Assembly: GCA_949318235.1 (NCBI GenBank)
Contig: OX439132.1
Coordinates: 20,352,217 to 20,416,216 of the forward strand
Length of the DNA stretch: 64,000 nt
Direction of reading: 5' to 3'
Source: Ecdyonurus torrentis
Taxonomy: Eukaryota > Arthropoda > Insecta > Ephemeroptera > Heptageniidae
Shown: positions 12,869-26,500 of the stretch, in pieces
How positions within the stretch are numbered: the stretch's first letter is position 1
Layout of the letters: every line of letters begins with the position of its first letter
Position numbers and translations under genes: made by a program
Notes under the pieces: model-generated
Databases searched by the model: none
Told to the model about the DNA's origin: nothing
What the model saw: the letters and a program-made list of their open reading frames with translations, nothing else

Positions 12869-15185
12869 AACATGTTTTGATCTATTTGTAAAGATGATTA
12901 GGTTACTATAAGGTGAGAAAAATAAAGATATTTCAAGTTTTTCCGATAGTGAAGGCGATAGATTTTGATAATGTATAGCCGTGAGCGATTGAATGCCTTG
13001 GCAGCTATGCGAAGAACGCGAGAAAGAGAGGTAAACGGCCGCGCTGAGGCAAGCAGGCGGCAGAAATCTTACAAATTCCTTCACTGCTCCTGCCCTTCAC
13101 CTTGTCTCTCTATAACACGCCAAACCTCGACTGGAGTTACGTCACCGGAGAACATTGCAATCAATGGAGAACACTAAAGCTGCCGCGGCATACATAAATA
13201 TAATATAGTGTGATAGTCAAAGTAATTGCATATTGGGCGTAAACGTAACTGAAATCGATTTTGGGGCGTCGTAGACAGTACAGGGTGTCGCTTTCTAAAC
13301 AATTGTTAAAAATTTATATATTGGGACACTGGTTGTTATGTTGGACGACTTTAAACACATCAAAGAGTAATTTCAATGAGTATGAAATGTGATTTTTTTT
13401 TTTTTTTTTTAAATGTTATGACTTATAACCATATAGTATAGCATGTAATCATATTTATTTTTGGAAATTTGACTATTTTACAGTCCCTTATTTCTCGGTA
13501 TGAAACTTCATTATCTTGACAGCCTTTCAATGTGCGTTGTATTGCTTGCGCGACGTTTCAATAGTTGCAATATTGCATCTATATCTAAAACTTGAAAAAA
13601 TTAAGAACACTTTAGATTATGATAAGTTTATTCAACTGTCGCTTGTATTTTATTGTATTTCAAACAACATTTACATAGTGGTTAGTGAATTGCGATGCAG
13701 AGATTTTTTATAATGCGAATTATTTAATCAATTTATATAATGATTATAACGTTGTGGGTGCACCAGGCAGTTGATGACGCAAGTGAGATTAAAAGAGAAG
13801 CACACTTTACACTGCAGTACTAGTCTAGTGCTCCTCGCATTCCTCACGTCTCGATAATTGAGGATTGTGGGTCATGCCGCCGCCGCACTCATTGCGGACA
13901 TTGGTCTGCTCATTACATACCATTGTCCCTCCTCGGTGCACCACCTGGCATTACTGGGGGACACATGGGCTCACATCGCAATCATCAAACAAATTTACCC
14001 TGCTGGTCTGTAGGATCAAAAACTCGCGTTGAAATCACTAATAGACTGCACCAACAATAAAATTATTTGATTTGATTAAAAAAAAAAAAAAAAGCTTTAC
14101 ATTCAATTAAATTCTGGTTAACAATTTTAATTAATGAATGGAATTAATATTATAAAGTTTTATGGGAAGAATACATAAATTAAATGTTTTGTTTGAATTC
14201 TTGTTCACATAAATATTGGAGCTGATTGTATAAAAACGATCCAGTATGTTATTATTATTAATTATTGTCTGCTCAATGACTCCTTTAAAATGCACACTCT
14301 TATAACTCCTTACCACGAGTGAAAAAAGAAAATCTAAAAAGTTGTCTTAAATTGAAATGTTGTCGAGTTGTGCACTTACTTTGTTTACTTTAAATCAAAT
14401 CCTTTTTGACTTGTCTCTTTGTACTTATACATGCAGACAGACAGGGAGGAGGCGGGTAAATTTAAAAATAGCATTGAACACACATGTATACCACACGAGC
14501 AGTATATTATAGTCCACAACATACAGGACGTCCATTCCATTCAATTCATTTAATAATGTACATCCGTTGTGACTATAGAGGCTAGAGGGGCGGGGCGGTA
14601 GCGCATAGCACAAGTGAGTTGCTTTTATTTAGTTGTTATGCATTTTGTGTATATATATTATTATATACCCCTACTGGCACAATATGCTGCATAGAAACAA
14701 CAAATCCAGCTCTCTATAATTCAATTATGTAAGGAATTAGTTCTTTTATTTTTTCTAGACAAAAGTTTTTCGAGTACGACTTATTATAACATAAAAGTAT
14801 TATTCTATGGTCTTATATGAAAAAGCCATGCATGCATATTATTTATTATGTTATACGAAGCTATATTATGCATTTATTTTCATTGAATGTTTCATGCTAC
14901 TTCCATAAGGCAATACAGTCATTTTTTTTTAATAACTTCGTGATTGAAAGTCAATTAAAAATATTTAAATATCCTTAATTGAAAACCAATCATAAAATCT
15001 TGCTATAACAACACTTTTATTTTGAACGGAAAATAATTATTTTTCTTAACAAATTAGTTCATTTTAACATTTATATCGAAAACAACATTTCTTGCAGTGC
15101 TTCTCTATATAGTATTACCAAAATAATTTTTTTTTTTACTAATTAAAATTAATTGACAATAAATGTATAATAATTCCAATTTTCA

Positions 15186-15269
<84 letters not shown>

Positions 15270-18200
15270 GTCTGCGACTGATGGAGTCACAATGAAACGT
15301 GATTCAGTGGATGGATTGTTATTTGTCAACCAAAGCAAACCAGAGAGCTTGATGTAACGTGATCTCTAGCCAACTTGCTCTGCAATTCAAGCTGCATGCA
15401 TGCACTTCATGAGAATGCACATCCGCGCTCGCTGCCATTGCTTTCTACTTTTTATAAGAGAAAGAGAGAGAGAAATACATCCTTGACTGCTGTAGCAGCC
15501 TTTTTTGTCTTTTGAATGTAATTGCACTATTGTTCATGTGCAACACAAATTGTTATTTTATAAGGATTTACACAACATGCATTTTACCTAGTATGGAAAA
15601 TTGCGTCTTCACAGACGCATAACAATAGGAAGAGAAAATTTATTTTTCTCAAGACGTAGAATATGAACAAAAGACAGTTTTCGAGGTGGAAGGTGGAAGA
15701 GTTACAAAGGTGGATATAGTTATAATTAACAGTAGACGAGAAATTAACCTTTATTTTTCCACACATAAATGTGATTTAGGTTGCTGGCTGCCGATGCTAT
15801 GAAAAAATTATTTTATTATTTTATTTTGAACATTAGAGTCATTACTATCAAAGCTTTTAATACCTAAACCACGCGTAATATTGCTATTTCTGGACTTTTC
15901 AAGCAATGAATGATTTTTTATTAAATAATAATATTTAAGTTTATTTATTGTGTAAAGAATTATACACGTTTGTTAGTAAGATAATTTTAAATTTTTATAT
16001 CCATCCTTTAAAGTAGGCAATTTTGGCAGTGCAATTGACTCGTGCAAGTATGTAAGTCTCTCTTATTTAATATTGCGGAGATGCGCTGGCTGGGTTATCT
16101 CGGCCCCTCCCTCTTCTGCTGTCTGGCGGATATTTACAGCTTCCCCCGTCATTCATCCCGCGCTCACTCGCTTGCTTGTTCGGCGGACATTTCCGCCTGC
16201 AATCGTCGCAATGTTGCCTGTCAATCATCGATACTTTTTTTAACTATATATTTGTCATTTGAATTTCATTTGGCACATGATGTGAAGCGCTCTCTTCTTT
16301 CTAATCAAGACGAGAGTCATAATTTTATTGATGCATCATAAACGTCAAAAACGTAATTAATTGCTTATATTGTTCCCAGTTATTTAAATAATATTCATTA
16401 AATTAAATATGCATTAATATAGCAGCTGGTGTAAATTTATTCTGAGGAGCGTTCTCCATGTTCTCCAAACAAGTAGGATTGTGTTTATTTCCACCTAGAA
16501 TTGTATTCCCAATGTTCTTCTTTTTGTTGACATTACAATGCAGTATATTGAAGTTATAGCGGCTCGGCGCCAGGTATATGTATGTAGGTACTTGCTCTCT
16601 CGCTCACGTCATCCAGATAGCGGCGGCGCGACTTCTGTGTTCTCCGTGATCGTAAATCTCACTGTGTGGAGGTGGGTGGGTGGACCTGACTGCCTGCCTG
16701 CTTGCTTGCTTGCTTGCTAGCTTTCATGGCTTATGTACCACGTCAAACATCTTCTACACACCGGAGAAGTTATTACCAAGAATACATACAAATGATCCCT
16801 TAGGCACCGTCACACATTGGTACCGGTATCAACACGGAACCACAATTTTTCATTATACTTGTTCTCAATTGCTCGTTGACAATACAGATTATTCATCAGC
16901 TGTTTTCAAAGGAATCTAGCCGCTGCATAGTAATGATGATTCTCATTTTTATATATATTTACTTTAATATTTTTCTACGCGTATTAAAATTATATTTTAT
17001 TGAATTGAAGCCATTTTTATAATAACCCAAAAATTAATGTTAATATTACTGTAAATTTATATTAGAGAGAGAGAGAGAGAGGTCCTTTATTTAAATTATC
17101 GTGCATTTATGTTATTATTTAACGTCAAATCTAACGAAATACATTATTATTTGTAGCGCAATAAATGTAAACATGCAATAGCAAGAAACGAAGGGTAATT
17201 GGATGATTTCACTCATTGAGTTAACTTGCGCTTCGACGCCATAAGTGAGAAAAAAAATGAAAAGAATAGGAAAATGTCACTTTTATCCAATTAAAAATAA
17301 TATTGATATAAATATCAATTACTATACCGTTGATTTTAATATAGGTTAAAATTTACTGGTTACACACGAGAGAAATAATAAAATTGCACTCTCTACGACA
17401 ATGGCTGAAAACGATGTTTGTCCTATGCTGATATACATTTATGTGCTCGAGCATAAAGCACTAGCGCGCAGTTTTATGTAATCATCTCTTCATAATTATC
17501 CATTATTAAAATCGTAACTAAAAATGAAAAAAAATAATAAATCAGTCATTCGCAAAGTAACCAACATAAGGTCAGTCACATTTCTATTCATGAAAAAGAA
17601 GTATTGATAATGAAACTGATTTCAAAGTCCAGTTATTTTTATTGAAGTTTGTTGGTTACGCAATTCATTGACGACAGTTCTATAATATTATAGTGTGTGT
17701 TGTATATATACGTTGCGGCGGATATTGTGTGTGTATAGCTAAGAGAGCCGGAAGTGTTAGGTCAAGCCACGATATCTGTCAAGAGTATTTTATATTATTT
17801 GTCAGCTGATATCCCGAGTCAACAGTTGAGTCCTGATAAGCACACCTCATACAAACTGCATCCCCCTCCTGTTCATGTCACGAAGCAGACCGATAGATTA
17901 TATTATTCAAAGTCAGATCTATCCTAAATTCAATATCATACTTTATTAATAAGAAGATATGAAACTTCAACTTTTCCTCCTGCATGCTATATTAATTTTG
18001 AAACGACAAAATAAATAATACAGTATAATATTTAGTTTTCCAGATTTTAATTTTATCTCAGTGGAATTAGGTAATTTTAGGATTGACATTATTATGTTGA
18101 ATCAAATGACCTATAATATTATACAATCAATAACCTGCCCCCACCCTTTTTATTTATATTATTATTTTACTTAATCGTATTCGTAATGCTGTACTTGCGC

Positions 18201-18419
18201 CGCCATATTAAGCTATGCGCCTGCAAAATTTCGTGGGTATGCGACCCGCCACACAAATTCTTGAAACACGCACAGTAGGATGATTTAATTAAAGCAGGAA
18301 TTAAAAAATAAAAATATAAAAACTACCTGACACTGGTCTATCACATTTTTTGGATGTATACAAATATTACTTTTAAAAAAATAAGTATTATATCGTTTTT
18401 TTGATTAGCGTTTAGTTAT

Positions 18420-18456
<37 letters not shown>

Positions 18457-21400
18457 GAATTTTTAAGCTATTTGTGCTCGATAATAATTTGGGTCATAAT
18501 TTTTTTTTTTTTCTTTCGTTCATTCATTTATTTATTTTTTATTTTTTCTTCTTCTTCTTCTTCTTCTTCTTCTTCTTCTTCTTTTTTTTTTTTTTTTTTT
18601 TTTTGTTTGTTTAAGTTGCACTTATGTATTATATAGGGTACAGGGTATACAGTATACACACCACTTACATGATATGATGGAAACCAGAAATAACGTTCAT
18701 GGGATCGAGTAGATGATGGAAAATATAATCACATGCGTGGAACTGAAAGCTTTGCAAGGTTTGGGATTTAAAAGCTATACAGTACTCTTTTATTAATATT
18801 ATTATTACATTTCAGTATTGTCATTGTGCATTGATCAAGTCATAAAGATGCACCAATTTGTGTGTAATAAATACTAGGCGTATTGAGTTCCGCCCTGGTG
18901 GTGGTAGCGTAGCAGGGTCACTTTGAGGGGAGGGGACTTGTTGCAGCAACAGCGAGCGCGGGCGGGCGGCAACTTAGCTGTACAGACTGACTGCCTCAGG
19001 CAATACCATCGATGAATGAAGCCCGCTTTTCTTTCTCACTCTTTCTCTTCTGTTTTACCGGCGGGTGGGTGAGGGAAAGAGGGGATAGACAATACGTATT
19101 TATACTTACTTAAGACAAAAGAGTGGGGCAAGTATGGGTACATCAGTAATAAATATGACATTTTCACCCCTGATTAGAGGGTGTGTTGGAATGTAAAGGG
19201 GGCGAGGCTGAAAACGGGTCATTGACTTTCGTCTGCAGACGTTCGCACGGTTGCCACGTTAGCGACCTTGCGTGCGGTCTCTTACTAGCTAGCTCACTAC
19301 ACTAACCCATTGTTGGCCCCACTCACTGCAATAATTGAGCCAACTTGTTAAATATTTGTAAACTATATAAATAATGGAAATTTTAGCAAAATTTTACTGT
19401 TATTTTACATGTTGTGTGTACATAGAATATTAGTTGATTATTTATTGTCACTAATGAATGGCGTCGATTTTCTGAGATTATTATTGTTTAACATTTTCTA
19501 GTTTGTGACATCATTAGCACTGAAATTTACATTTTTTTTTTCTATTTTTCAAATTATTGTTCTCCATGGTCGTGACAGGCCACATGCTGTTGGTATTATA
19601 TTATGCGTGCTCCAAACATCTATTTTATCTGCTTCATGGATATTTCATTCGCAAAAGTCATCAGTATCATCACATCTTTTCCCTGTGCAATCATAATAAA
19701 TAACATTATTAATATTATTTTCTCAATTGAAATTTGAATATACCTTCGATGGCAATGGAAAGTAATGTATATGTAGCTTAATTTTGTGATCTGTCTGGTA
19801 GTCTATAGTGTAGATGGATCATGTATTTTTCCTTGTATACGAAGCAACTCAGGATTTAAAAAAAAAAAAAGTGGATTAATGTAGCGCTGCAGTTTGGAAT
19901 GCAGTAAGGCCGATGCACCGGCCGCGGGTTGAGTTGCATTCCTGATACAGTTGACTGGTTGCATGCGCGCGCAGCAAGGTCGCGCCCTGACCTCGCCCGT
20001 TCTCCAGCTCTCTCAACAATCACCTCCTTGCAGTTGTTCCATCAAACCATAGAAAACAGCAATATTATTTCCAGAAAATATCGTCCGTATCTTTCAATCC
20101 CCCGCCTCAAAAAATCAAAATAATTTAAATACAAAAAAAAAAAAAAAAAAATTGTATTATGTCTTTGTAGCTTCCTAAACAAAGCCTTTTAAATTTTAAT
20201 CTGCATTAACGAGTCAAATAAAAATTATATATATTATAATATATATGTGTATATATATGCTGATCAAAACAATTTTAAGTCCAATAAAATTTATACTTTT
20301 CTCGAAATATTATGAATCAATAATGATAAAAATGATAATATTGCTTCCAGTACACTTGTATTGCACGATACTGTATAAAGATGCGTGCAAATATTCATAG
20401 TATTTCCGGTTGCCTGGAGGAGGGTTGTTAAGTATCGACTCTCAGATAATTGCTCTCATTACTCAATACCAAGAAATGTTTTATTTAAGCCAATTTCAAC
20501 TCAGCTCGGCACAAAATCATTAAGACATACACAAAACGCCGTAAAATATTAAATTTTGCATTTTTTTTCTTTGTGTCGTATAAAATATATCTAAATTACT
20601 TATAGAGTACTATTTAACTAATAAATGAACGAACAAATCAGGGTTTAATAATAAAAGTATGGATTTGGCATCAAACATAAATAAAATCTTATTTTAATCT
20701 CGTATTCTACGATTCTTGTATAATACACGATATTATTTAGGGACTAATTTCTCGGATTTTTGAGGGACTCGGGAATGTTTGACCATTAAATTTAAATTGC
20801 AATAACAGTAATTCCACCTGTTCAAGTAATCTCCATAAATGTGGAAAGCGTCGGGTCGGGGTTGCTGTAAAGCTGGTCCACAGTTTATTTAGCGGGCGGC
20901 GGAGGCGAAAGAGGGGGAGGGGCGGTCATCTTGTGGTGGCCGCATTCCGAGCCGAGCTGACCTTGAAAGGGGGGCAACCTAGCAAAGCTAAAGTACTTAC
21001 ATACGCCCGCCTGGCAATGTATTGCATCACAATTAACCAGCTAGACTATGCTCATCTTTGGAGCAATGGACCAAAATTTAGTTGACAACACCTTCTATAT
21101 ATCTACATTAAACATTAAATTATATTGTCTCATACAGCACCAATCAATTGGTGCACAATTGAGTTTTTTTTTCCTGCCCAAATTAGTAATTAGAACTGGA
21201 GATTGATAGCTTGATAAATAAGAATTATGCACCCTTTTTTTAAACACACTATAACATCTCTGTTTCATGCTTTCAATGTTTTGTTAACCTTAGATAAGAA
21301 ATTCTTGATGCTTAATATAGTTTCTGAATTATATTATTTATTTGCAGCAGTCAATACATTATTTGATATCACTTAATGGATATACTGTACTTTTTTCTGC

Positions 21401-22120
21401 TTGCTTCCTCTGGGAGGAGAAAAAATAACAATGATAATATTAATCATACATATAATCAGCATTACCGTCTAATAATTATTCTATTATTAGTGTACATAAT
21501 TATTTTGTTATTATTTAGGGCCGCATAGGATATCCATATTTTATATTTTACATTTGATTTGCGTTGATGTTTCAGAAACTTGGCATTCGGCATTGGTTTG
21601 CAGAATTTCCCCGAAGGTCTAGCAGTCAGTCTGCCCCTGCATGCCTCGGGCTTCTCAATTGCTCGTAGTTTTTGGTAAGTATTATTCTGAGTTAACAAAC
21701 AAAAATATCTTTGGCTTGCCATAACTTATTGCAATTCTGCATTAGAGAACATAAAATACATGTTTGTGATGAAAAAAATATTAATTATTATTATTTGGTA
21801 TTACCTTAAATCACGTAAAATTGTTCTGTATGTAGTGTCCCTCGTTAAAAATTGTATGCCTTGGTGCTGTAGTTTGTTGGGAAAAGAAAAGAACAGAAAA
21901 AAAAAAAACGATAAAAAATTAGAGAACCCTTTGCTTGTCCCGCACCACCTGTTATTGGTTATTGGTAAGTTCAATTAAAAAAAAAAAGATTTTGCTATGT
22001 AATGCTAATTGGCAAGACCCAAGACCCAGAGTTGAATTAGATTTATAATAATAATGTTCGTAAACCCTGTTCCCTTGCTCCAAAAAATGCGCAATTCTAT
22101 TTAAAAAGCATTAGGTAATC

Positions 22121-22158
<38 letters not shown>

Positions 22159-22898
22159 TGGTTTGGAGCACGAAAAACGGGTTTACGAACATATATAATT
22201 AATGATTTTTATTTGACATCGTAAGTGTCTGATTATGAGGTGTCCTCAAATCCTTGTGTAATTTATATCTCTATTGTTATGATGTCATTAGGTATGGTCA
22301 ACTGAGTGGGATGGTGGAGCCAGTGGCGGGTCTACTGGGGGCTGCCGCGGTGCAAGTGGCCAAACCAATTCTGCCATACGCTCTCTCGTTTGCTGCGGGG
22401 GCTATGATTTATGTGGTGCTAGATGATATTGTTCCTGAGGCCAATGCAGGGTGAGTGTTTATATTATTTTAAAGTAAATGTTACCATCAAAGTATGCAGT
22501 TCATATCAGTACTAAATATGATTTATGAACCTCATACATTCAAAATATCATAATATGTGTTTTTAATCTTATGGATGAATCGCAATGTGTCACTAAAATA
22601 ATAACGCGGTTAAATTAAAAACTTAATTTTAACTTTACTAATAGTTTAAAAATACTGATGAACACAAACTTTTACATCGAAAAATATGAATATTTATATA
22701 ATTTTGAATTTAGCATATGTAACGAAATACGGCTTATAAAGAACAAACACAAATAAACGGCAAAGCACACGAGTTTTGTCTGGCAGACGAAGCTATTTTT
22801 ACTAGACCGTCTCGACTTTTTTCACCGCTCACAATTTGTTCTTTTTTTAGAGTTTATGGCAATTTTCAAATTAACATGACTAGCAAGCTTTTCATTTT

Positions 22899-22945
<47 letters not shown>

Positions 22946-23536
22946 TAAAATTATAAATATAAGTTAGATCTAAGGCTCCAGACTTATATAATATGTGGCG
23001 ATATTTTCATATGTGCAGCAAGCAGTATGGAAAGAGAGATTGGCTATATATATAATCTCTATATAGCAGTTAATAAATTGAAATCATATTTCAAGATATC
23101 AGTGGAACTGTATATTGTTAAATTTATACCCTTGTATTTATGTAGTTGACAAGGTGTTGTGCGTGACATGGGAGTTAATATAAAAGTTATAAATATAAGG
23201 GAGAGTTGGTATAATAGGACGTTTGATAAGTGTACAAGAAGGGATAACTGGTACATTTCAAAACATTGCCACTAGAAAGTATTAATTTGTCATAATATAG
23301 TTTACTTAGGAGTTAAAGGGTTGCTGTTAATGTTAATACAGTTTTCTGGTGCTACTATTGACTAAAATCGTCACCAAAGACATTTGAAAGAAATACTGTG
23401 TGTAAAATTTAATGTAAAATACATAGTGGAAAGAAAGGGGAGGGAGTTGATGTGAATATTAGAAAGAAGAAGAAGAAAAGATAAAACTTCTCATAAATTT
23501 GAAGGAAAAAAAAAACTTTGTAAATAAAGATGAAGT

Positions 23537-23575
<39 letters not shown>

Positions 23576-26500
23576 AAAATCAAGCTTTTTATAACTATAC
23601 CACTGCCTGTTATTGTATGTTATAGTTTTGATATAATAGCTATTTGACCCCCGGGCCTATACGGTGGTCGCATTAAAACGTTCGAACAAAGAGGTGCAAT
23701 TGTAAGATGCAGCAGCAGTAGCAGCAGAATAAAATGCATATAGAGCTCTCACATAGAGCGAGGGGTGCGTTTTATCTCACGCTCTACGAGGTCGCATCAA
23801 GCAACCGGTCTCTTTTTCTTTACCCCTCTAGTTCCCACGATATGTATTATGTGCAGGTAAATCCACCGCGAGTACATATATACCAACTCTGTATTGTTGT
23901 TTACTGCTTCTTCAGGGTACACTTAGCTTAGGATACCAAAGTTCGCATACGTTTTTATATGGGAAACTTTATTTGTGATGGAGGACTTCGTATCTTATAA
24001 TAAAATATAGATCCAATATTTTAGTATCTATTTATATAAAACTTTAAAATTTGAAGTACATTGCATTTTTAAATTAAACTACTCGTCAGTCGTGTAACTA
24101 GTTATTAATCTATATGGACATGCCAACTTAACTTTAAGCATCGTTTCCATAAACTCTGAATATTTCCTTTCTAATAAAGTATCAATAAAACAATTTAATA
24201 CAAATTATTTAAAAAATAATAATATCACTTTAGAGAATATCGAAAAAGGAAAAAAAGATCAGCAATAATGTAGTGTTGGATACGGGAATTATACGCCACT
24301 GATTGTAATAATAAAATGTGTATCACTATACAAACGTGACTCAAAATTACAATCATTGAAAAAGGACGAGTCTAATGATATAATATATATTTTATAGAAT
24401 GGATGGTAAATTACTAATACATAGATAGTTAAAATCAAAACTGTGGACACTTCGGGGCTGATGGTTTCAAGTCAAATTCATGCAAAATTTCTTTGTTTCA
24501 TTCTTTCCTATTAATTATATCATATATATCCTTATTTAAATATCATATGTATCCAAAAAGGTTTTAATATAGAATGCAAAAAAAAAAAATAATAAATAAA
24601 AAATGAAAAATAAAAATAATCCTTATATTAAGTATATAATAATACTAAATGTGTATATTTTTTAATATAATTGGAACTGTGATATTTCATTCATTTCTAA
24701 AAGTAATGATAATAATCATTTTAGTGTATACCATCATCCATCATATCATTTTAATATTATTTATAAACAAAATGAGGCGCCGTAAGGGAGAGATAAGAAG
24801 AAGAAGACGAGTGACGTAACTACGTTAGGGTCATGGGGGTTGTGTACTGACGTCACAAGTCGACCTGACCTCGCGACTCAACATCCTTCCCCCAACTATA
24901 TACACGCTACCTTGTACCACTCTGCATGACCGCTCTTTGCTTCTCATCTCAATTAGGGCGCAAATAAAACGCCATTTTTTTTTTTTTTTTTTTTTTAGAA
25001 AGATCCAAATGAAAAACCAGCAATTAATAGTGTAAATTAAAGTTGAACAAAGTATTAAACTAATAATAAAAATGATAATCTCGTGTTTAATAATATACTA
25101 TTCATTATTGATATAGATAATTTTAAAGTAATAATTGCTGTAAGATTTTTATTTCCTAAGGGTGTTCCAAAACAGTATAAACTCTATAGGGCCGTAAGTT
25201 GCAACAATGGTTTAAACTCGGTTTAACTAAACCTGGTTTAACGACTTAACTCGAGTTAATTTTGCACTTTTGGTAAGTTGCAACGAAGTTAAACCAGGTT
25301 TAACTTTTTTGTCTGTTGAGCGAATATTTGAAAATTCTTAAATATGGGAAAGAATATGCTTCTTATCTCGCGCGTTTGAAACTAAATACAAACGAAAAAT
25401 TATATATATTTGCATGAAAATAAAGTAAATTTAATAAGGAAGCGATAAATATATGATTTATAAAGGAAAGTTTAATATTTGTGCGGAATATGAGTATTTT
25501 AAAAATACTATATTTGTGCATTTTGGTCACTGTTGGCGGAGATTTTTTACAAGCCATCTCGGGAAGTAATAGAGATAAAGTAGCAAATCTGGTGTTCATT
25601 CTAATTTTTTTCACAAAAAAATCAGATTGGCGTTGGTTTTATTGCGCTATCTCAATTAGTGAGAAAGCTGAAAAAATAGCTTACTGAGGGTCAAATGGGA
25701 CCGAAGTAACAGCAATGACAAATTTTACTTCTTGCAACTTCTCACTTTTTTACTAGTTATTCCATCGAAATGAGACTTTTACCATCATTTCTTACTTTTA
25801 TTAATATTGATATGTGGGTGTCCACACTTTGCTCCACTACAACGAGATAGAGCGCAGGACCTCTTTGTGTCCGCAGTGGGTGGCTCCGGTGGGGTGCTGA
25901 GCGCTATCTCTTGTAGTGGAGCAAATTGTGGACACCCGCATATCAATCTAAATATTTTTCTAAGTTAGAAATAATGGTAAAAGTCTCATTTCTATAGAAT
26001 AACTAGTAAAAAAGTGAGAAGTTGCAAGAAGCGAAATTTGTCATTGCTGTTACTTCGGTCCCATTTGACATTTGACCCTCGGTAAGCTGTTTTTTCAGCT
26101 TTCTCCCTAATTGAGATAGCGCAATAAAACCAACGCCAATCTGATTTTTTTGTGAAAAAAAAAAAATAATAATAATAGAATGAACACCAGATTTGCTACT
26201 TTATCTCTATTACTTCCCGAGATGGCTTGTAGATATACGTTTTAATGTTTCGGCTGCGGTGACCTAATGCTTAGGAATTGCATTGCGATTTTTACATTTT
26301 TCTCCATGTTTACTTAATATTTTGCATAATAATTATACTGTATATTTTTCTTTTAAAATTTACTTTTGTGTATAATATTTATTATTTTTACCATCCTTTG
26401 TGACAATTAAATAGCAGATACTTAAGGAATGTGAATTTCTCCATAATTTAAAAATTATCGTTTTCCCGCTGTACACGCTGTCATATGGAGAATACAAGCA

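Larger units (their letters stand above)
10382..21575 (+). other. Large SLC39A11 intron
   Basis: Contains MITEs 10505-10811, 10905-11510 and 11058-11223, a poly(A)-tailed block 13750-14094, (GA)n at 15189-15266, poly(A) at 18424-18454, (CTT)n/poly(T) at 18547-18604, and GC-rich islands near 12620-13190, 16020-16760, 18890-19320, 19870-20030 and 20870-21010. The islands carry no recognisable exon and may be regulatory. The rest is AT-rich with nothing identified. Confidence 0.6.

Noticed and set aside
12629..13084. 151-aa minus-strand ORF in a GC-rich intron island
   Set aside because: The middle is a poly-F run translated from an A tract, and the ends show no family resemblance. The island is more plausibly regulatory.
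16042..16341. 99-aa plus-strand ORF in a GC-rich intron island
   Set aside because: No recognisable family and no convincing splice borders; the surrounding island looks non-coding.
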